Virus record (IMG/VR): IMGVR_UViG_3300030380_003097
Location: 1 to 20,399 of that record
Reading direction: 5' to 3' (one strand)
DNA length: 20,399 nt
Source: a virus
Shown: piece after piece, positions 7,086 to 13,587 of the stretch
Layout: every line of letters starts with the position of its first letter
Position numbering within the stretch: the stretch's first letter is position 1
Program-made: the position numbers and the translations under genes
The notes under the pieces: model-generated
Seen by the model: the letters and a program-made list of their open reading frames with translations, nothing else
Database searches by the model: none
Told to the model about the DNA's origin: nothing

Positions 7086-8258
7086 CTATCTAATTGCGTA
7101 TCTAGCAACGTTCGGTCTAGATAGCTTTGTAAATATCGAGTATCTGGTCGCGTCAATGCTATGGTCGTTTTTCGGCTCTGGCTTGTTTAGTAGCATGCCG
7201 TTTTTGTCTTCTAGCCATTTGTAGTTTCTAAACTCTTGTATAGTGTTTGTGCTGCGGCTTGTAACAAAAATGTTATAACGTTTCATTAAGTCAATTCCCA
7301 TTAGAATACTGTCTTTGCCTTTTGTCGCTGGCTTGCAATTCCAGCCGAAACGATGCAGCTCGTCAATACTCTTTGGCTCGGCGTTGTCTGCAAAAATTTC
7401 GTCGTTTCGCTTTATGCCTAGCTCTTGTAGTTTGTTATGTATGTCGCGGTTTGTCATTCCATACTGGTAAAACTCTTCGTCTATATATAGGTTGTTGTCT
7501 AGTAGGTAGGTTGCCACCTGGCAGCTAGGATCATTTACAAACCCCCAGTCTAGACCGCGCGCAATTAGCTTGGCTCGCTCTGGTATTTTGTCGCATTCGT
7601 TAAACTTAAAAACGGTTGCTCGGTTGCGTCCGACTTGCCCTAGACCATAGACGCGCCAGTAGTCTTCGTCAGTTTCTTTTAACCGCTCTATTTCGTCTAC
7701 TAGGCTTTGCTCTAAAAATTTGTTGTCTTTGTATGTAGTGATATGAAACGCTGCGTCGTCGCGTGTTTTTATTCTAGTGTATATGTAGCTGTACTCGTCG
7801 CTGGGGTTGTAGTCTAGTATTATAGACGGCGCGCCAGGTGTACCTACTGTCCGAAACAAAACTTGACTGTAAGAGCTGTAGCTAAATTCGTTTGCCTCGT
7901 TTAGAAATGCGATGTTACGTTTGCGACCTTTCAACCTGGACGCCTGGTCTATGCTTACAAATTCAAATAGGTTTCCGTTTAGTCTGTACTCGCTGTTGCT
8001 CTTGTTATGGTTTGCCTCGTTGTATAGGTCGTACTTATTTAGTATGTCGAAAAAGTCGCGCATGACAGTTGCGCGTAAGGCTGGGTAGGTTGCTCTGAAA
8101 ATGGTTATAGTCTTATTGCTATACTTTTGACAATAGGAAAATATAAGCCATAGCAAAGTATTGTAGGTTTTGCCAGACCGCGTACCGCCTTGCATAATGA
8201 CAATTTTTTTGTCTGTATGCTCTAGGTGTTTCCAAACTATGTTTGTTTCTATTTGCAA
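7086..8258 (-). CDS. terL: Terminase large subunit
   Basis: This is the ATP-driven motor and nuclease that cuts concatemeric DNA and packages it into the prohead. The ATPase domain has Walker A GGTRSGKT (24-31), a Walker B strand IAFLNE ending in the likely catalytic Glu121, and a coupling motif ILDYNPS (147-153). The C-terminal RNase H-like nuclease has its acidic residues at Asp237 (GLDWGF), Asp291 (ADNAEP) and Asp366/Asp369 (NDHSIDATRY). The pattern matches the PBSX-type Terminase_3 family, and 390 residues is close to normal. The apparent start is TTG at 8258. The frame is open further upstream, but the alignment of residues 2-30 with family N-termini favours this start. The start lies just downstream of the stop of the Cys-rich 54-residue ORF. 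Confidence 0.95.
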   Translation of the reverse strand: MQIETNIVWKHLEHTDKKIVIMQGGTRSGKTYNTLLWLIFSYCQKYSNKTITIFRATYPALRATVMRDFFDILNKYDLYNEANHNKSNSEYRLNGNLFEFVSIDQASRLKGRKRNIAFLNEANEFSYSSYSQVLFRTVGTPGAPSIILDYNPSDEYSYIYTRIKTRDDAAFHITTYKDNKFLEQSLVDEIERLKETDEDYWRVYGLGQVGRNRATVFKFNECDKIPERAKLIARGLDWGFVNDPSCQVATYLLDNNLYIDEEFYQYGMTNRDIHNKLQELGIKRNDEIFADNAEPKSIDELHRFGWNCKPATKGKDSILMGIDLMKRYNIFVTSRSTNTIQEFRNYKWLEDKNGMLLNKPEPKNDHSIDATRYSIFTKLSRPNVARYAIR

Positions 8259-8262
8259 ACTA

Positions 8263-8427
8263 TCAGTTTTGCCAGTAGTATTCGCACGTAATACCGTCGT
8301 GCTGTCGGCTAGTTATTAATGGCACTTTTTCAAAATACGCCTGGCGTAAACTGTCTGGCGCTGTAAACCTATAACAGTCGTTTTTAATTATGCAGCCTGT
8401 ACCCTCGCATTTTGTTATATCTGCCAT
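8263..8427 (-). CDS. Cys-rich small protein between terminase subunits, 54 aa
   Basis: ATG at 8427 overlaps the TAA of the small terminase gene (TAATG), and TGA at 8265-8263 is followed within five bases by the terL start. Four cysteines occur: ITKCEGTGCIIKNDCYRFTA (about 4-23) contains Cys7, Cys12 and Cys18, and TCEYYW near the end contains Cys48. The spacing suggests a small zinc or iron-sulfur site. From memory, similar Cys-rich peptides with a C-E-G-x-x-C start occur in Bacteroidota phages. Its place between the terminase subunits hints at a packaging-related role, which is inference. Confidence 0.65.
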   Translation of the reverse strand: MADITKCEGTGCIIKNDCYRFTAPDSLRQAYFEKVPLITSRQHDGITCEYYWQN

Positions 8428-8762
8428 TACTCAATTACTTTTACTGTAAACTCTTTTGCCTCTTGCACCTCTAGCTGTTGCCGCTCTACGTAGCCTCGAT
8501 GTTTTGCTTTACTCTTTAAATAGAAAATAATGCTGGCGGTGTCTTTGTCTTTTATTTTTTCGTAGAGCTTGCTTTCCACAAAGTCGATAGCGCTTTCCTG
8601 TATGTCTTGGACATATTGCTTATAGTCTTCGTCTTCTTTTAGCCAGCGGTAGTGAGTTGCCCTACTTACGTCAGCGCTTGCGCAGCTCGTAGAAACAATG
8701 CCGAGGTTGTACTCTAGAGCCTCTAGCATCTTTTTTTTACTGTCTTTTGTGTCTCGTACCAT
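8427..8762 (-). CDS. terS: Terminase small subunit-like DNA-binding protein
   Basis: The 111-residue protein would recognise the packaging site and hand DNA to the large subunit. The N-terminal helix-turn-helix is clear: KKMLEALEYNLGIVSTSCAS (about 10-29) followed by VSRATHYRWLKEDEDY (about 32-47). A central helical region (AIDFVESKLYEKIKDKD) and the segment IIFYLKSKAKHRGYVER (about 79-95) match the phBC6A51-type small terminase family. The C-terminus is acidic, consistent with a contact to the large subunit. Gene order TerS, Cys-rich ORF, TerL supports the call. The start ATG is preceded by an AT-rich leader with no Shine-Dalgarno sequence. Confidence 0.82.
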   Translation of the reverse strand: MVRDTKDSKKKMLEALEYNLGIVSTSCASADVSRATHYRWLKEDEDYKQYVQDIQESAIDFVESKLYEKIKDKDTASIIFYLKSKAKHRGYVERQQLEVQEAKEFTVKVIE

Positions 8763-8782
8763 AACTATATAACGTTGGTTTT

Positions 8783-9187
8783 CTAGTTTTTGGCTGGCTC
8801 GCTTAATAACTCGGTCATATACTGTCTAAATTTTCGCATCTGTTTTTGGTTTTTTAGTTGGCTTATTAAGCTATATGCGTTTTGATACTGGCGTACTGTT
8901 ATTTCAGTCTTTAGTATGTTTTGGTAGTATTCGTTTAAGTCTTTACGTCTATGCCGTATTTCTTCGTCAAACTTTTTTACGCTATATATCATTACGTCGT
9001 GCTTTCGTTTTTTGCCGTTTTTGCGGTAATGATCCGTAAGCGTAGCGTAAGTTACTTTGTAGTCTTCGCGCATTATGTACTCAAATAACGCCCTAGCGTC
9101 TACGATGTCTTGCGTTCGGCGTTTGCTGTATATGTCAACGCCTGTATAATTTATTACTAAGTTAGCTATCCTTTTTATCTGGCTCAT
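8783..9187 (-). CDS. DnaA domain IV-like DNA-binding protein, 134 aa
   Basis: Residues 17-72 resemble the C-terminal DNA-binding domain of the replication initiator DnaA. GVDIYSKRRTQDIVDARALF (16-35) matches the S-K-x-R-x-x-x-x-x-x-A-R-x start of domain IV. KHDVMIYSVKKF (62-73) sits where DnaA has the DHTTVxHAxxK signature, although the Asp-His-Thr-Thr core is degenerate here. There is no AAA+ ATPase domain, so the protein would be a stand-alone DnaA-box-type binder. It could direct phage origin use, compete with host DnaA, or act as a transcription regulator. It overlaps the preceding 45-residue ORF by 26 bases and lies directly before the small terminase gene. The rest of the protein (about 80-134) is helical and basic. 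Confidence 0.6.
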   Translation of the reverse strand: MSQIKRIANLVINYTGVDIYSKRRTQDIVDARALFEYIMREDYKVTYATLTDHYRKNGKKRKHDVMIYSVKKFDEEIRHRRKDLNEYYQNILKTEITVRQYQNAYSLISQLKNQKQMRKFRQYMTELLSEPAKN

Positions 9188-9299
9188 GTGTTAGTTTTTT
9201 AATTAAGTTGTGTAATGTTTCAATTTTTACGTACAGCTGCGCTACTACTCGCTCTAGGGTTTCGATGCGTTTCTGTTGTGTAAGTTTTTTTTGTCTCAT
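9162..9299 (-). CDS. Small coiled-coil protein, 45 aa
   Basis: ATG at 9299 overlaps the stop of the 112-residue nuclease-like gene (TAATG), and the TAA at 9164-9162 lies within the DnaA-like gene. The peptide has a Leu/Val heptad pattern (RIETLERVVAQLYVKIETLH) with basic flanks, so it likely forms a short coiled coil or dimer. Function unknown. Coupling to both neighbours supports it as a real gene. Confidence 0.5.
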   Translation of the reverse strand: MRQKKLTQQKRIETLERVVAQLYVKIETLHNLIKKLTHEPDKKDS

Positions 9300-9637
9300 T
9301 ATATAAGGTCTCTAATTGGTAATTTTATGCCTTTGGACGTGTTATTGTCGCCACCTAAAATGTCGCGTTTAGTTTTTACGTAAGGCTTGCATAGTTTTTT
9401 CAGCCTGTCTGTTTCGACTAAGATAAAACTATTTTTTAAAGCGATGCAATAGTAGTCGGCTTTGCTGGTGCTTATGCCAGACGGTTTGCCTCGGCTTTCG
9501 TACTCTACAAAAATACTACTAAATGCGTCCGTACATTTTTTAACCTCAACGGTTTTGTTTTCTAGTATGTCGGCTAGCTGTCTCTCTTTAACTTGTCCTA
9601 CTTTAAGGTCGTACTCGAAACTGTTGCTGTATTCCAT
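9299..9637 (-). CDS. PD-(D/E)XK-type nuclease-like protein, 112 aa
   Basis: The arrangement fits a small phage nuclease of the PD-(D/E)XK superfamily. A helix containing EYDLKVGQVKERQLADIL (8-25) is followed by the catalytic-type E-x-K as VEVKK (30-34). Then comes SIFVEYESRGKPSGI (41-55), with Glu45 and the S-R-G-K-P-S-G-I motif, and ADYYCIAL (60-67). This order is known in small phage recombination or resolvase-type nucleases. The expected substrate is branched or double-stranded DNA, but this is family inference. It is coupled at its start to the RecE-like gene (stop at 9637, ATG in the same bases). Confidence 0.6.
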   Translation of the reverse strand: MEYSNSFEYDLKVGQVKERQLADILENKTVEVKKCTDAFSSIFVEYESRGKPSGISTSKADYYCIALKNSFILVETDRLKKLCKPYVKTKRDILGGDNNTSKGIKLPIRDLI

Positions 9638-10440
9638 TATAGCGTACCTTGTATTGTATAGTCGTTTATGTCAAAGTCTTCGCGTATGTAGGTTTTGTAT
9701 AACTCTACGCCTTTGCGTAATTCCTTACGTCCGTATTCAATAAATGCCTCGCTACATTTCCATACGCCTATGTCTAGCGTGTTTTTTGAAATGCATAGAA
9801 ACGTAAAGTCTTCATGCGTTAGCGGTTTTTCTGGCGTGCTAAATAGGTCTATATATATGGCAGCCTGTAAGTGATATTTGTACTTAAATGCCGACTTGTC
9901 AAAATTCTGTACGTCTTGCGTAGTTTTTATGTCTACTATGCCGCCGCTATTTTTCAGTACGTCTGCCTTGCCTCTAAACGGAAACCCAGTATCTAGTACG
10001 TTGCCTATTGCTGGGACTTCGGTTTTGCTGTTACCTATTAACTCAATAGCTTTTGGGTTTTTAAAAAACGCATCTATAAGTCTGTTGTTTTCGTCTCGCT
10101 CTTTTGCTGTAAAAACTTCGCTATACTCGGCAGCTGCCTCTTTAAATGCTTTTGCGTTTCGGCTTTGGACTTCAACAAATTTGATCTTGTCGTATTTTTC
10201 TGGCTCTAAAATGGCTAAATGAAACAAGTGTCCACTACGCAGCGCGGCTGTAGTTTCGTTTTGTCCGTACTTATTGACGTAGTAGTATGTCTTTGGACTT
10301 TCGAGCAATAGCTTTAAGCTAGAGCTACTTAATGCCAGTTTTGAAAGCTCGCCGTAATAAAAGCTGTCGTCTTGCATTTTAGCGAGTAGCTGGTCTTTGT
10401 CGTAGACGTTTCCGTCTAGTAGTGTAATTTGGTCTGTCAT
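9637..10440 (-). CDS. RecE/exonuclease VIII-like PD-(D/E)XK exonuclease, 267 aa
   Basis: The protein resembles phage RecE-type 5'-3' exonucleases (DUF3799 group) that process DNA ends for single-strand annealing. Visible motifs are SSSSLKLLLESPKTYY (38-53), RSGHLFHLAILEPE (68-81) with a conserved His, and GKADVLKNSGGIVDIKTTQ (157-175), which holds the metal-binding Asp160, Asp170 and Lys172. YHLQAAIY (189-196) supplies the trailing Gln-x-x-x-Tyr. The length is close to normal for the compact phage form. No RecT or Erf annealing partner is recognisable in the window. The SSB-like proteins and NinG could cooperate with it. It is followed without a gap by the small nuclease-like gene. Confidence 0.72.
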   Translation of the reverse strand: MTDQITLLDGNVYDKDQLLAKMQDDSFYYGELSKLALSSSSLKLLLESPKTYYYVNKYGQNETTAALRSGHLFHLAILEPEKYDKIKFVEVQSRNAKAFKEAAAEYSEVFTAKERDENNRLIDAFFKNPKAIELIGNSKTEVPAIGNVLDTGFPFRGKADVLKNSGGIVDIKTTQDVQNFDKSAFKYKYHLQAAIYIDLFSTPEKPLTHEDFTFLCISKNTLDIGVWKCSEAFIEYGRKELRKGVELYKTYIREDFDINDYTIQGTL

Positions 10441-10444
10441 CGTA

Positions 10445-10612
10445 TTAATTTGTTATAGAGAATTTTTTAGCGCCTGGCGGTGCTAGTAGTTTTGCTTTTG
10501 CTATAGCTTGTTTTGGACTTATGGCGTCGACGTGTACGTCGTCAAACTCGTAACCCTCTAAGTCTTGACCGCTATATGCTAAATACATATATTCTATTTT
10601 GTAGTTTTTCAT
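10445..10612 (-). CDS. Small hypothetical protein, 55 aa
   Basis: ATG at 10612 overlaps the stop of the 50-residue ORF (ATGA), and the TAA at 10447-10445 is just before the RecE-like start. It begins MKNYKIEYMYLAYSGQDLEG and contains DDVHVDAISPKQAIAKAKLL, an alpha/beta pattern with a helix near the C-terminus. No family is recognised. Confidence 0.55.
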   Translation of the reverse strand: MKNYKIEYMYLAYSGQDLEGYEFDDVHVDAISPKQAIAKAKLLAPPGAKKFSITN

Positions 10613-10761
10613 AAGGTTTTAAGTATTTCTATTATTTCGGTTTTGCGTTTTTGAAACGCAGCTTTCAGTTTATCGCCTACGTCGCCTTTAAATTCTGTAC
10701 GACCTAAGCTACATTGTATTTCGTTTAGCTCTTTATGTAGCTTGCTTTTTAACTTTGGCAT
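10609..10761 (-). CDS. Small basic helical protein, 50 aa
   Basis: ATG at 10761 lies inside the end of the 26-residue membrane ORF. TGA at 10611-10609 shares ATGA with the next start. The peptide begins MPKLKSKLHKELNEIQCSLG and is rich in Lys and Leu, with one Cys. No known domain. Part of a run of tiny coupled ORFs. Confidence 0.5.
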   Translation of the reverse strand: MPKLKSKLHKELNEIQCSLGRTEFKGDVGDKLKAAFQKRKTEIIEILKTL

Positions 10762-10829
10762 ATCCTAGCAATTATAAGGGTTAACAAAATTAATAGCATC
10801 GAAACGTATGTCAAATGGTATTTGCTCAT
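10749..10829 (-). CDS. Tiny single-pass membrane peptide, 26 aa
   Basis: ATG at 10829 overlaps the TGA of the 108-residue gene, and TAA at 10751-10749 overlaps the next ORF. The peptide is nearly all membrane segment (VSMLLILLTLIIARICQS after MSKYHLTY). Its length is minimal, so confidence rests mainly on the overlaps and its clear hydrophobic profile. Confidence 0.38.
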   Translation of the reverse strand: MSKYHLTYVSMLLILLTLIIARICQS

Positions 10830-11152
10830 AATTGTATTTTATAGTCTTCTAGCTCTTGTTTGGCTTTTTTGGTTTCTGCCTCGGCTTTTAGTTTCGCCAG
10901 ACGAAACCTACCTAGCTGTACATTAAACGCGCGCTGTCTAGCTTGCATTTGGTTTACGTAAATGCCTATGCGTGCTAGAGCGTTTGCGCATTGTTTCAGC
11001 TCGTTAATTGTCTTTGTGCTTTGCGCCTCTTCGGCTTTCTTTTTCCAGGCAATAAGTAATTTGCTGGCTAGCTCAAACTCGCCATAGTACGCAAACTCTT
11101 CTACGTCTAGGACATTGTTATTAAGCTCTTCTAAAATATCGTTATTTTTCAT
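10826..11152 (-). CDS. Coiled-coil hypothetical protein, 108 aa
   Basis: The protein is acidic at the N-terminus (NNDILEELNNNVLDVEEFAY). After about residue 70 it becomes strongly basic and helical (RFRLAKLKAEAETKKAKQEL), a typical long coiled coil. The middle (about 48-72) carries NELKQCANALARIGIYVNQM. It follows a 51-base gap from the 159-residue gene that contains a weak, imperfect hairpin and a run of T residues. It begins a cluster of small coupled genes leading to the RecE-like exonuclease. I do not recognise the family, and it could be a scaffold or a regulator of that nuclease. Confidence 0.55.
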   Translation of the reverse strand: MKNNDILEELNNNVLDVEEFAYYGEFELASKLLIAWKKKAEEAQSTKTINELKQCANALARIGIYVNQMQARQRAFNVQLGRFRLAKLKAEAETKKAKQELEDYKIQL

Positions 11153-11203
11153 AGGCTCAATTTAGTAAAAAAATGTTAATAGTTAGCGCCTATTGTTAAA
11201 AAG

Positions 11204-11683
11204 TTATTTTTTCTTTTTTTTAAAGTATTCGTCCCAGATGCTTTTTTGCGGACGCTCTGGCTGGTTTACGTTTACTATACTGGCTTTGTTTTCTGGCAGT
11301 AGGTATATCATTTTTTCCTGGTGTCCATTATTCCATAGAGTAGTTTTTCGCATGTCTCTAATTTCTGGCTCTGGCATATTTATACCGTTTAACCAAAATA
11401 GGTAGTTGCCGCGAGGATCATTGACAAAATACAGCTTAATTATGTCGTCGTCTAGAGCCATAAGCTCGTCGTATTTGCTTTTTTCAATTAGTTTTTTTTC
11501 GTAGTATTTGTTTCTGAATTTCATTTCGATAACGCAGCGCGTACGCTTGCCGTTTTTTTCTGGCGTCAAACCCTCTGCATCGTAGAGGCTATTTGTGTCG
11601 CCTGTCCATTCTAGCTGCCAGTCATCAAAATTTAAAGCCATTACTACTGCTTTTTCTAAATTACGAGTTATTTCTATGCTCAT
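11204..11683 (-). CDS. PD-(D/E)XK-like small nuclease, 159 aa
   Basis: A pair of acidic residues and a Lys occur in the right order for PD-(D/E)XK nucleases: Asp35 in LYDAEGLTPEKNG and Glu53/Lys55 in CVIEMKFRNKYYEKK (50-64). Later strands include LYFVNDPRGNYLFWLNG (about 84-100). I associate this pattern with small nuclease-like proteins of unknown role in Bacteroidota phages. There is no signal peptide. The C-terminus is Lys-rich (SIWDEYFKKKKK). Overlap with the preceding 69-residue ORF is 23 bases. The catalytic role is inferred from the motif only. Confidence 0.5.
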   Translation of the reverse strand: MSIEITRNLEKAVVMALNFDDWQLEWTGDTNSLYDAEGLTPEKNGKRTRCVIEMKFRNKYYEKKLIEKSKYDELMALDDDIIKLYFVNDPRGNYLFWLNGINMPEPEIRDMRKTTLWNNGHQEKMIYLLPENKASIVNVNQPERPQKSIWDEYFKKKKK

Positions 11684-11870
11684 TGTATAGTTTGTTTAAG
11701 TCGTCTATAAAACGTTGCGCCCCTTTTGGGTTGCACGTGCAAGGCTCAAAGTAGCCATGCTTTTTAAGTCTGGCGTGCATTTCGCATATTGTTTTAAACT
11801 CTTCGCGCGATAGCTTACTAGTTTTTTTCGCTCGAAATTCTGTCCAGTATTTATAGTCTTCTTTAGTCAT
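11661..11870 (-). CDS. Small Cys-containing protein, 69 aa
   Basis: It begins MTKEDYKYWTEFRAKK and contains REEFKTICEMHARLKKHGYF followed by EPCTCNPKGAQRFIDDLNKL (about 42-61), where Cys-Thr-Cys-Asn-Pro-Lys looks like a conserved motif. Helical segments flank the Cys pair, and a third Cys lies at about position 29. A metal-binding or redox role is possible but not shown. It overlaps the 159-residue gene by 23 bases and the previous ORF by 8. Confidence 0.55.
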   Translation of the reverse strand: MTKEDYKYWTEFRAKKTSKLSREEFKTICEMHARLKKHGYFEPCTCNPKGAQRFIDDLNKLYNEHRNNS

Positions 11871-12024
11871 TTCTTTTAAATGTTAATGAGTTTAACTTAT
11901 CGCGACGCTCTTCGCAGCCGCAGCTCTCGTAGCCTAGCCAGTCAATTACAATTTTTTTTACTAGCCATTTGACGCCAGTATACTTAAATATCGTCTCTAG
12001 TATTGTCCCTATTTTTATATTCAT
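11863..12024 (-). CDS. Small CGC-motif protein overlapping the sigma-like gene, 53 aa
   Basis: ATG at 12024 lies inside the 3' end of the sigma-like gene, in another frame, with 41 bases of overlap. TAA at 11865-11863 lies inside the next ORF. The peptide reads KYTGVKWLVKKIVIDWLGYE and then SCGCEERRDKLNS. The amphipathic helix followed by Cys-Gly-Cys-x-x-Arg/Lys matches a pattern I associate with small proteins of Bacteroidota phages. The sequence shows no further function. The frame is well used and otherwise leaves a noncoding gap between 11871 and 11983. Confidence 0.6.
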   Translation of the reverse strand: MNIKIGTILETIFKYTGVKWLVKKIVIDWLGYESCGCEERRDKLNSLTFKRND

Positions 12025-12574
12025 TTTCTATTTGTCTTTTAATTGTTTTTAGTGTATTTCGTAGCGACCAGTAGGTTATTTTTGTTTCGCGGCTAAACTT
12101 GGCTAATTTTTTGCCGTCCAGGTAAACCTCTTTAAAAATTCTACGTAAGTAATAGAGGTGCATTTTATCGCTTGTAAAGTCTTGTAGGTAGGTTTCATTT
12201 TCTAGCATATCTAGATACTCTGGTTTTTCGTACCATTTTATAATAGCTCTAAGTTTGTCGTAAGCATCTGCAACCTCTATGTACTCATCGTTTGGCTGAC
12301 TTTTAATGTTTTCTGTTATTTTAGTATAGCTTACTTTTTTTTCTTTACGCTTTAAGTCGTAGACTAGGTTGCGTAAGCATATATAAATAAAGTAGTAGTT
12401 TATTTGGTTTTTGTTATAGTATATGTCTGCGCCTTTTTCCTGTACGTGTTTTTGTACGTTGACATACATTTCAGAAACAACGTCTTTTGCGGTGTCAGCA
12501 TTGACGTTAAAACTCTGTACAATTTCTAGCCAAATTTTATGACTTTTGTAAATTTCTGTCAGTACGCATTTCAT
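11984..12574 (-). CDS. Sigma-like RNA polymerase factor, 196 aa
   Basis: I place the start at the ATG of 12574-12572, so the protein begins MKCVLTEIYKSHKIWLEIVQ. A longer GTG form from 12607 exists, but it adds only a hydrophobic tail. A region 2-like helical core (SEMYVNVQKHVQEKG, then YFIYICLRNLVYDLKRKEKK) could bind the -10-type element. The C-terminal part DGKKLAKFSRETKITYWSLR, followed by NTLKTIKRQIE, looks like a region 4 helix-turn-helix. This suggests a phage-encoded sigma factor that redirects host polymerase. It lies just after the helicase gene and overlaps a CGC-motif ORF. The motif match is moderate, and an alternative is a general HTH regulator. Confidence 0.6.
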   Translation of the reverse strand: MKCVLTEIYKSHKIWLEIVQSFNVNADTAKDVVSEMYVNVQKHVQEKGADIYYNKNQINYYFIYICLRNLVYDLKRKEKKVSYTKITENIKSQPNDEYIEVADAYDKLRAIIKWYEKPEYLDMLENETYLQDFTSDKMHLYYLRRIFKEVYLDGKKLAKFSRETKITYWSLRNTLKTIKRQIENEYKNRDNTRDDI

Positions 12575-12609
12575 ATACGCAAAAAAAGGTACGACAAAAT
12601 ATAGCACAT
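12571..12609 (-). other. Possible 12-codon leader minigene before the sigma-like gene
   Basis: An ATG overlapping the helicase TAA (TAATG, 12611-12607) opens a 12-codon frame (MCYILSYLFLRI) that ends in TGA. That TGA shares ATGA with the preferred sigma-like start at 12574. It could couple translation of the two genes. It is too short for confidence. Confidence 0.2.
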
Positions 12610-13514
12610 TAAAACGGTGCGCGCTCTAGTTTAAGTTTTTTTACTAGACTTTCGTTGTTAATAGAGTACCCCACATTGTTGGTAATTGCTTTTAAAATTA
12701 TAGGGTTGTCTAGGCTGGTGCAACGCCCACCAGACGAAATGCTTTTTACTTTTTTTATATGTAGCTGGCTATTCATAAACAAAACAGGGTGCTGAATAAA
12801 ACGGTGGCAGACGGCGAAAAAGTCAGAGCGGTTAACAAATTTGCCGCCACCCTCAATAGAGCTGCTTTCAGGTACTTTTGGGTAGCCTTGAAACTCGCCG
12901 TCTCTATAAACTTGTCGTATTGCCTCGGTGTTTGCATGCGTACATAGCCAGACTGTAATTTTATGCTTTTTACAAAATAGTCTTATGTCTGTTGTTGCCT
13001 CGTAGTCGTATTCGTGTACCCCTAAACCTTTTAGCATTTCCTTGTCTTTAGCCAAACTATTGTATGGATCAATAAGAAAACCGTTGTACTTAAATACAAT
13101 GCGATGTTTTTCTGCCTCGTCTAGTAGCTCTTTGTACGTGTATAGCTTTGAGTTGTCTATAAATTGAAAGTGTTTTTTTATCCAGGCTATACCTTGGTTG
13201 AAGTCGTCTGGTATAATTCTATTTATTGGTTGCTCTAGTATAAACTCTAAAAGGCGTTGTATAAGCTCGTAAGGCTCATTTTCTGACGAGTAAATTAAAA
13301 ACTTTTGTTTATGCTTTATAGCATACAAAAGCATTAAATAAATAGTAAGGCTGGTTTTACCTACGTTAGCATGCCCTAGCCAAATGCCGAAGTCTTGCGG
13401 TTTCATGACAAAATACTCGTCTATTTCTGGTATTCCTAGTCGTAAGCCTTGTTTGTGTTTTCCTGTCCTTAGGTCGTTAAGAGTTTGTATTTGTTTGTTG
13501 TAGTCTACTAGCAT
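12609..13514 (-). CDS. RecA-fold replicative helicase, DnaB C-terminal-like, 301 aa
   Basis: The protein would unwind DNA at the replication fork using ATP. Walker A is GHANVGKTSL (47-56, with Lys53 and Thr54). The catalytic Glu lies in YSSENEP (about 75-81), Walker B is FLIDP (146-150), and a sensor-type strand VWLCTHAN follows at about 187-194. SSSIEGGGKFVNRSD near residue 218 corresponds to the glycine-rich loop often involved in DNA binding. At 301 residues there is only the RecA-like domain, with no DnaB N-terminal collar, as in some compact phage helicases. No separate primase is recognisable nearby. The gene follows the terminator at 13537-13564 by about 23 bases, so it may depend on readthrough or a weak promoter I could not find. 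Confidence 0.72.
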   Translation of the reverse strand: MLVDYNKQIQTLNDLRTGKHKQGLRLGIPEIDEYFVMKPQDFGIWLGHANVGKTSLTIYLMLLYAIKHKQKFLIYSSENEPYELIQRLLEFILEQPINRIIPDDFNQGIAWIKKHFQFIDNSKLYTYKELLDEAEKHRIVFKYNGFLIDPYNSLAKDKEMLKGLGVHEYDYEATTDIRLFCKKHKITVWLCTHANTEAIRQVYRDGEFQGYPKVPESSSIEGGGKFVNRSDFFAVCHRFIQHPVLFMNSQLHIKKVKSISSGGRCTSLDNPIILKAITNNVGYSINNESLVKKLKLERAPF

Positions 13515-13536
13515 ATCGTATTTTTTGGTTGAAGAT

Positions 13537-13564
13537 AAAAAAAAGGTAGCATTTCTACTACCTT
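13537..13564 (-). terminator. Intrinsic terminator after the SSB-like genes
   Basis: The stem AAGGTAG / CTACCTT (13543-13549 and 13558-13564) has an eight-base loop. On the minus strand it is followed by eight T residues (13544-13537). It lies between the 106-residue gene and the helicase gene. Confidence 0.85.
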
Positions 13565-13587
13565 ATATTTAATTAAAAAATTACCTA

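Noticed and set aside
11160-11203. A hairpin AATAG / CTATT with a T run between two genes, as a fifth terminator
   Set aside because: The stem is only five mostly A-T pairs and is separated from the T run by several bases, so it is too weak to call.
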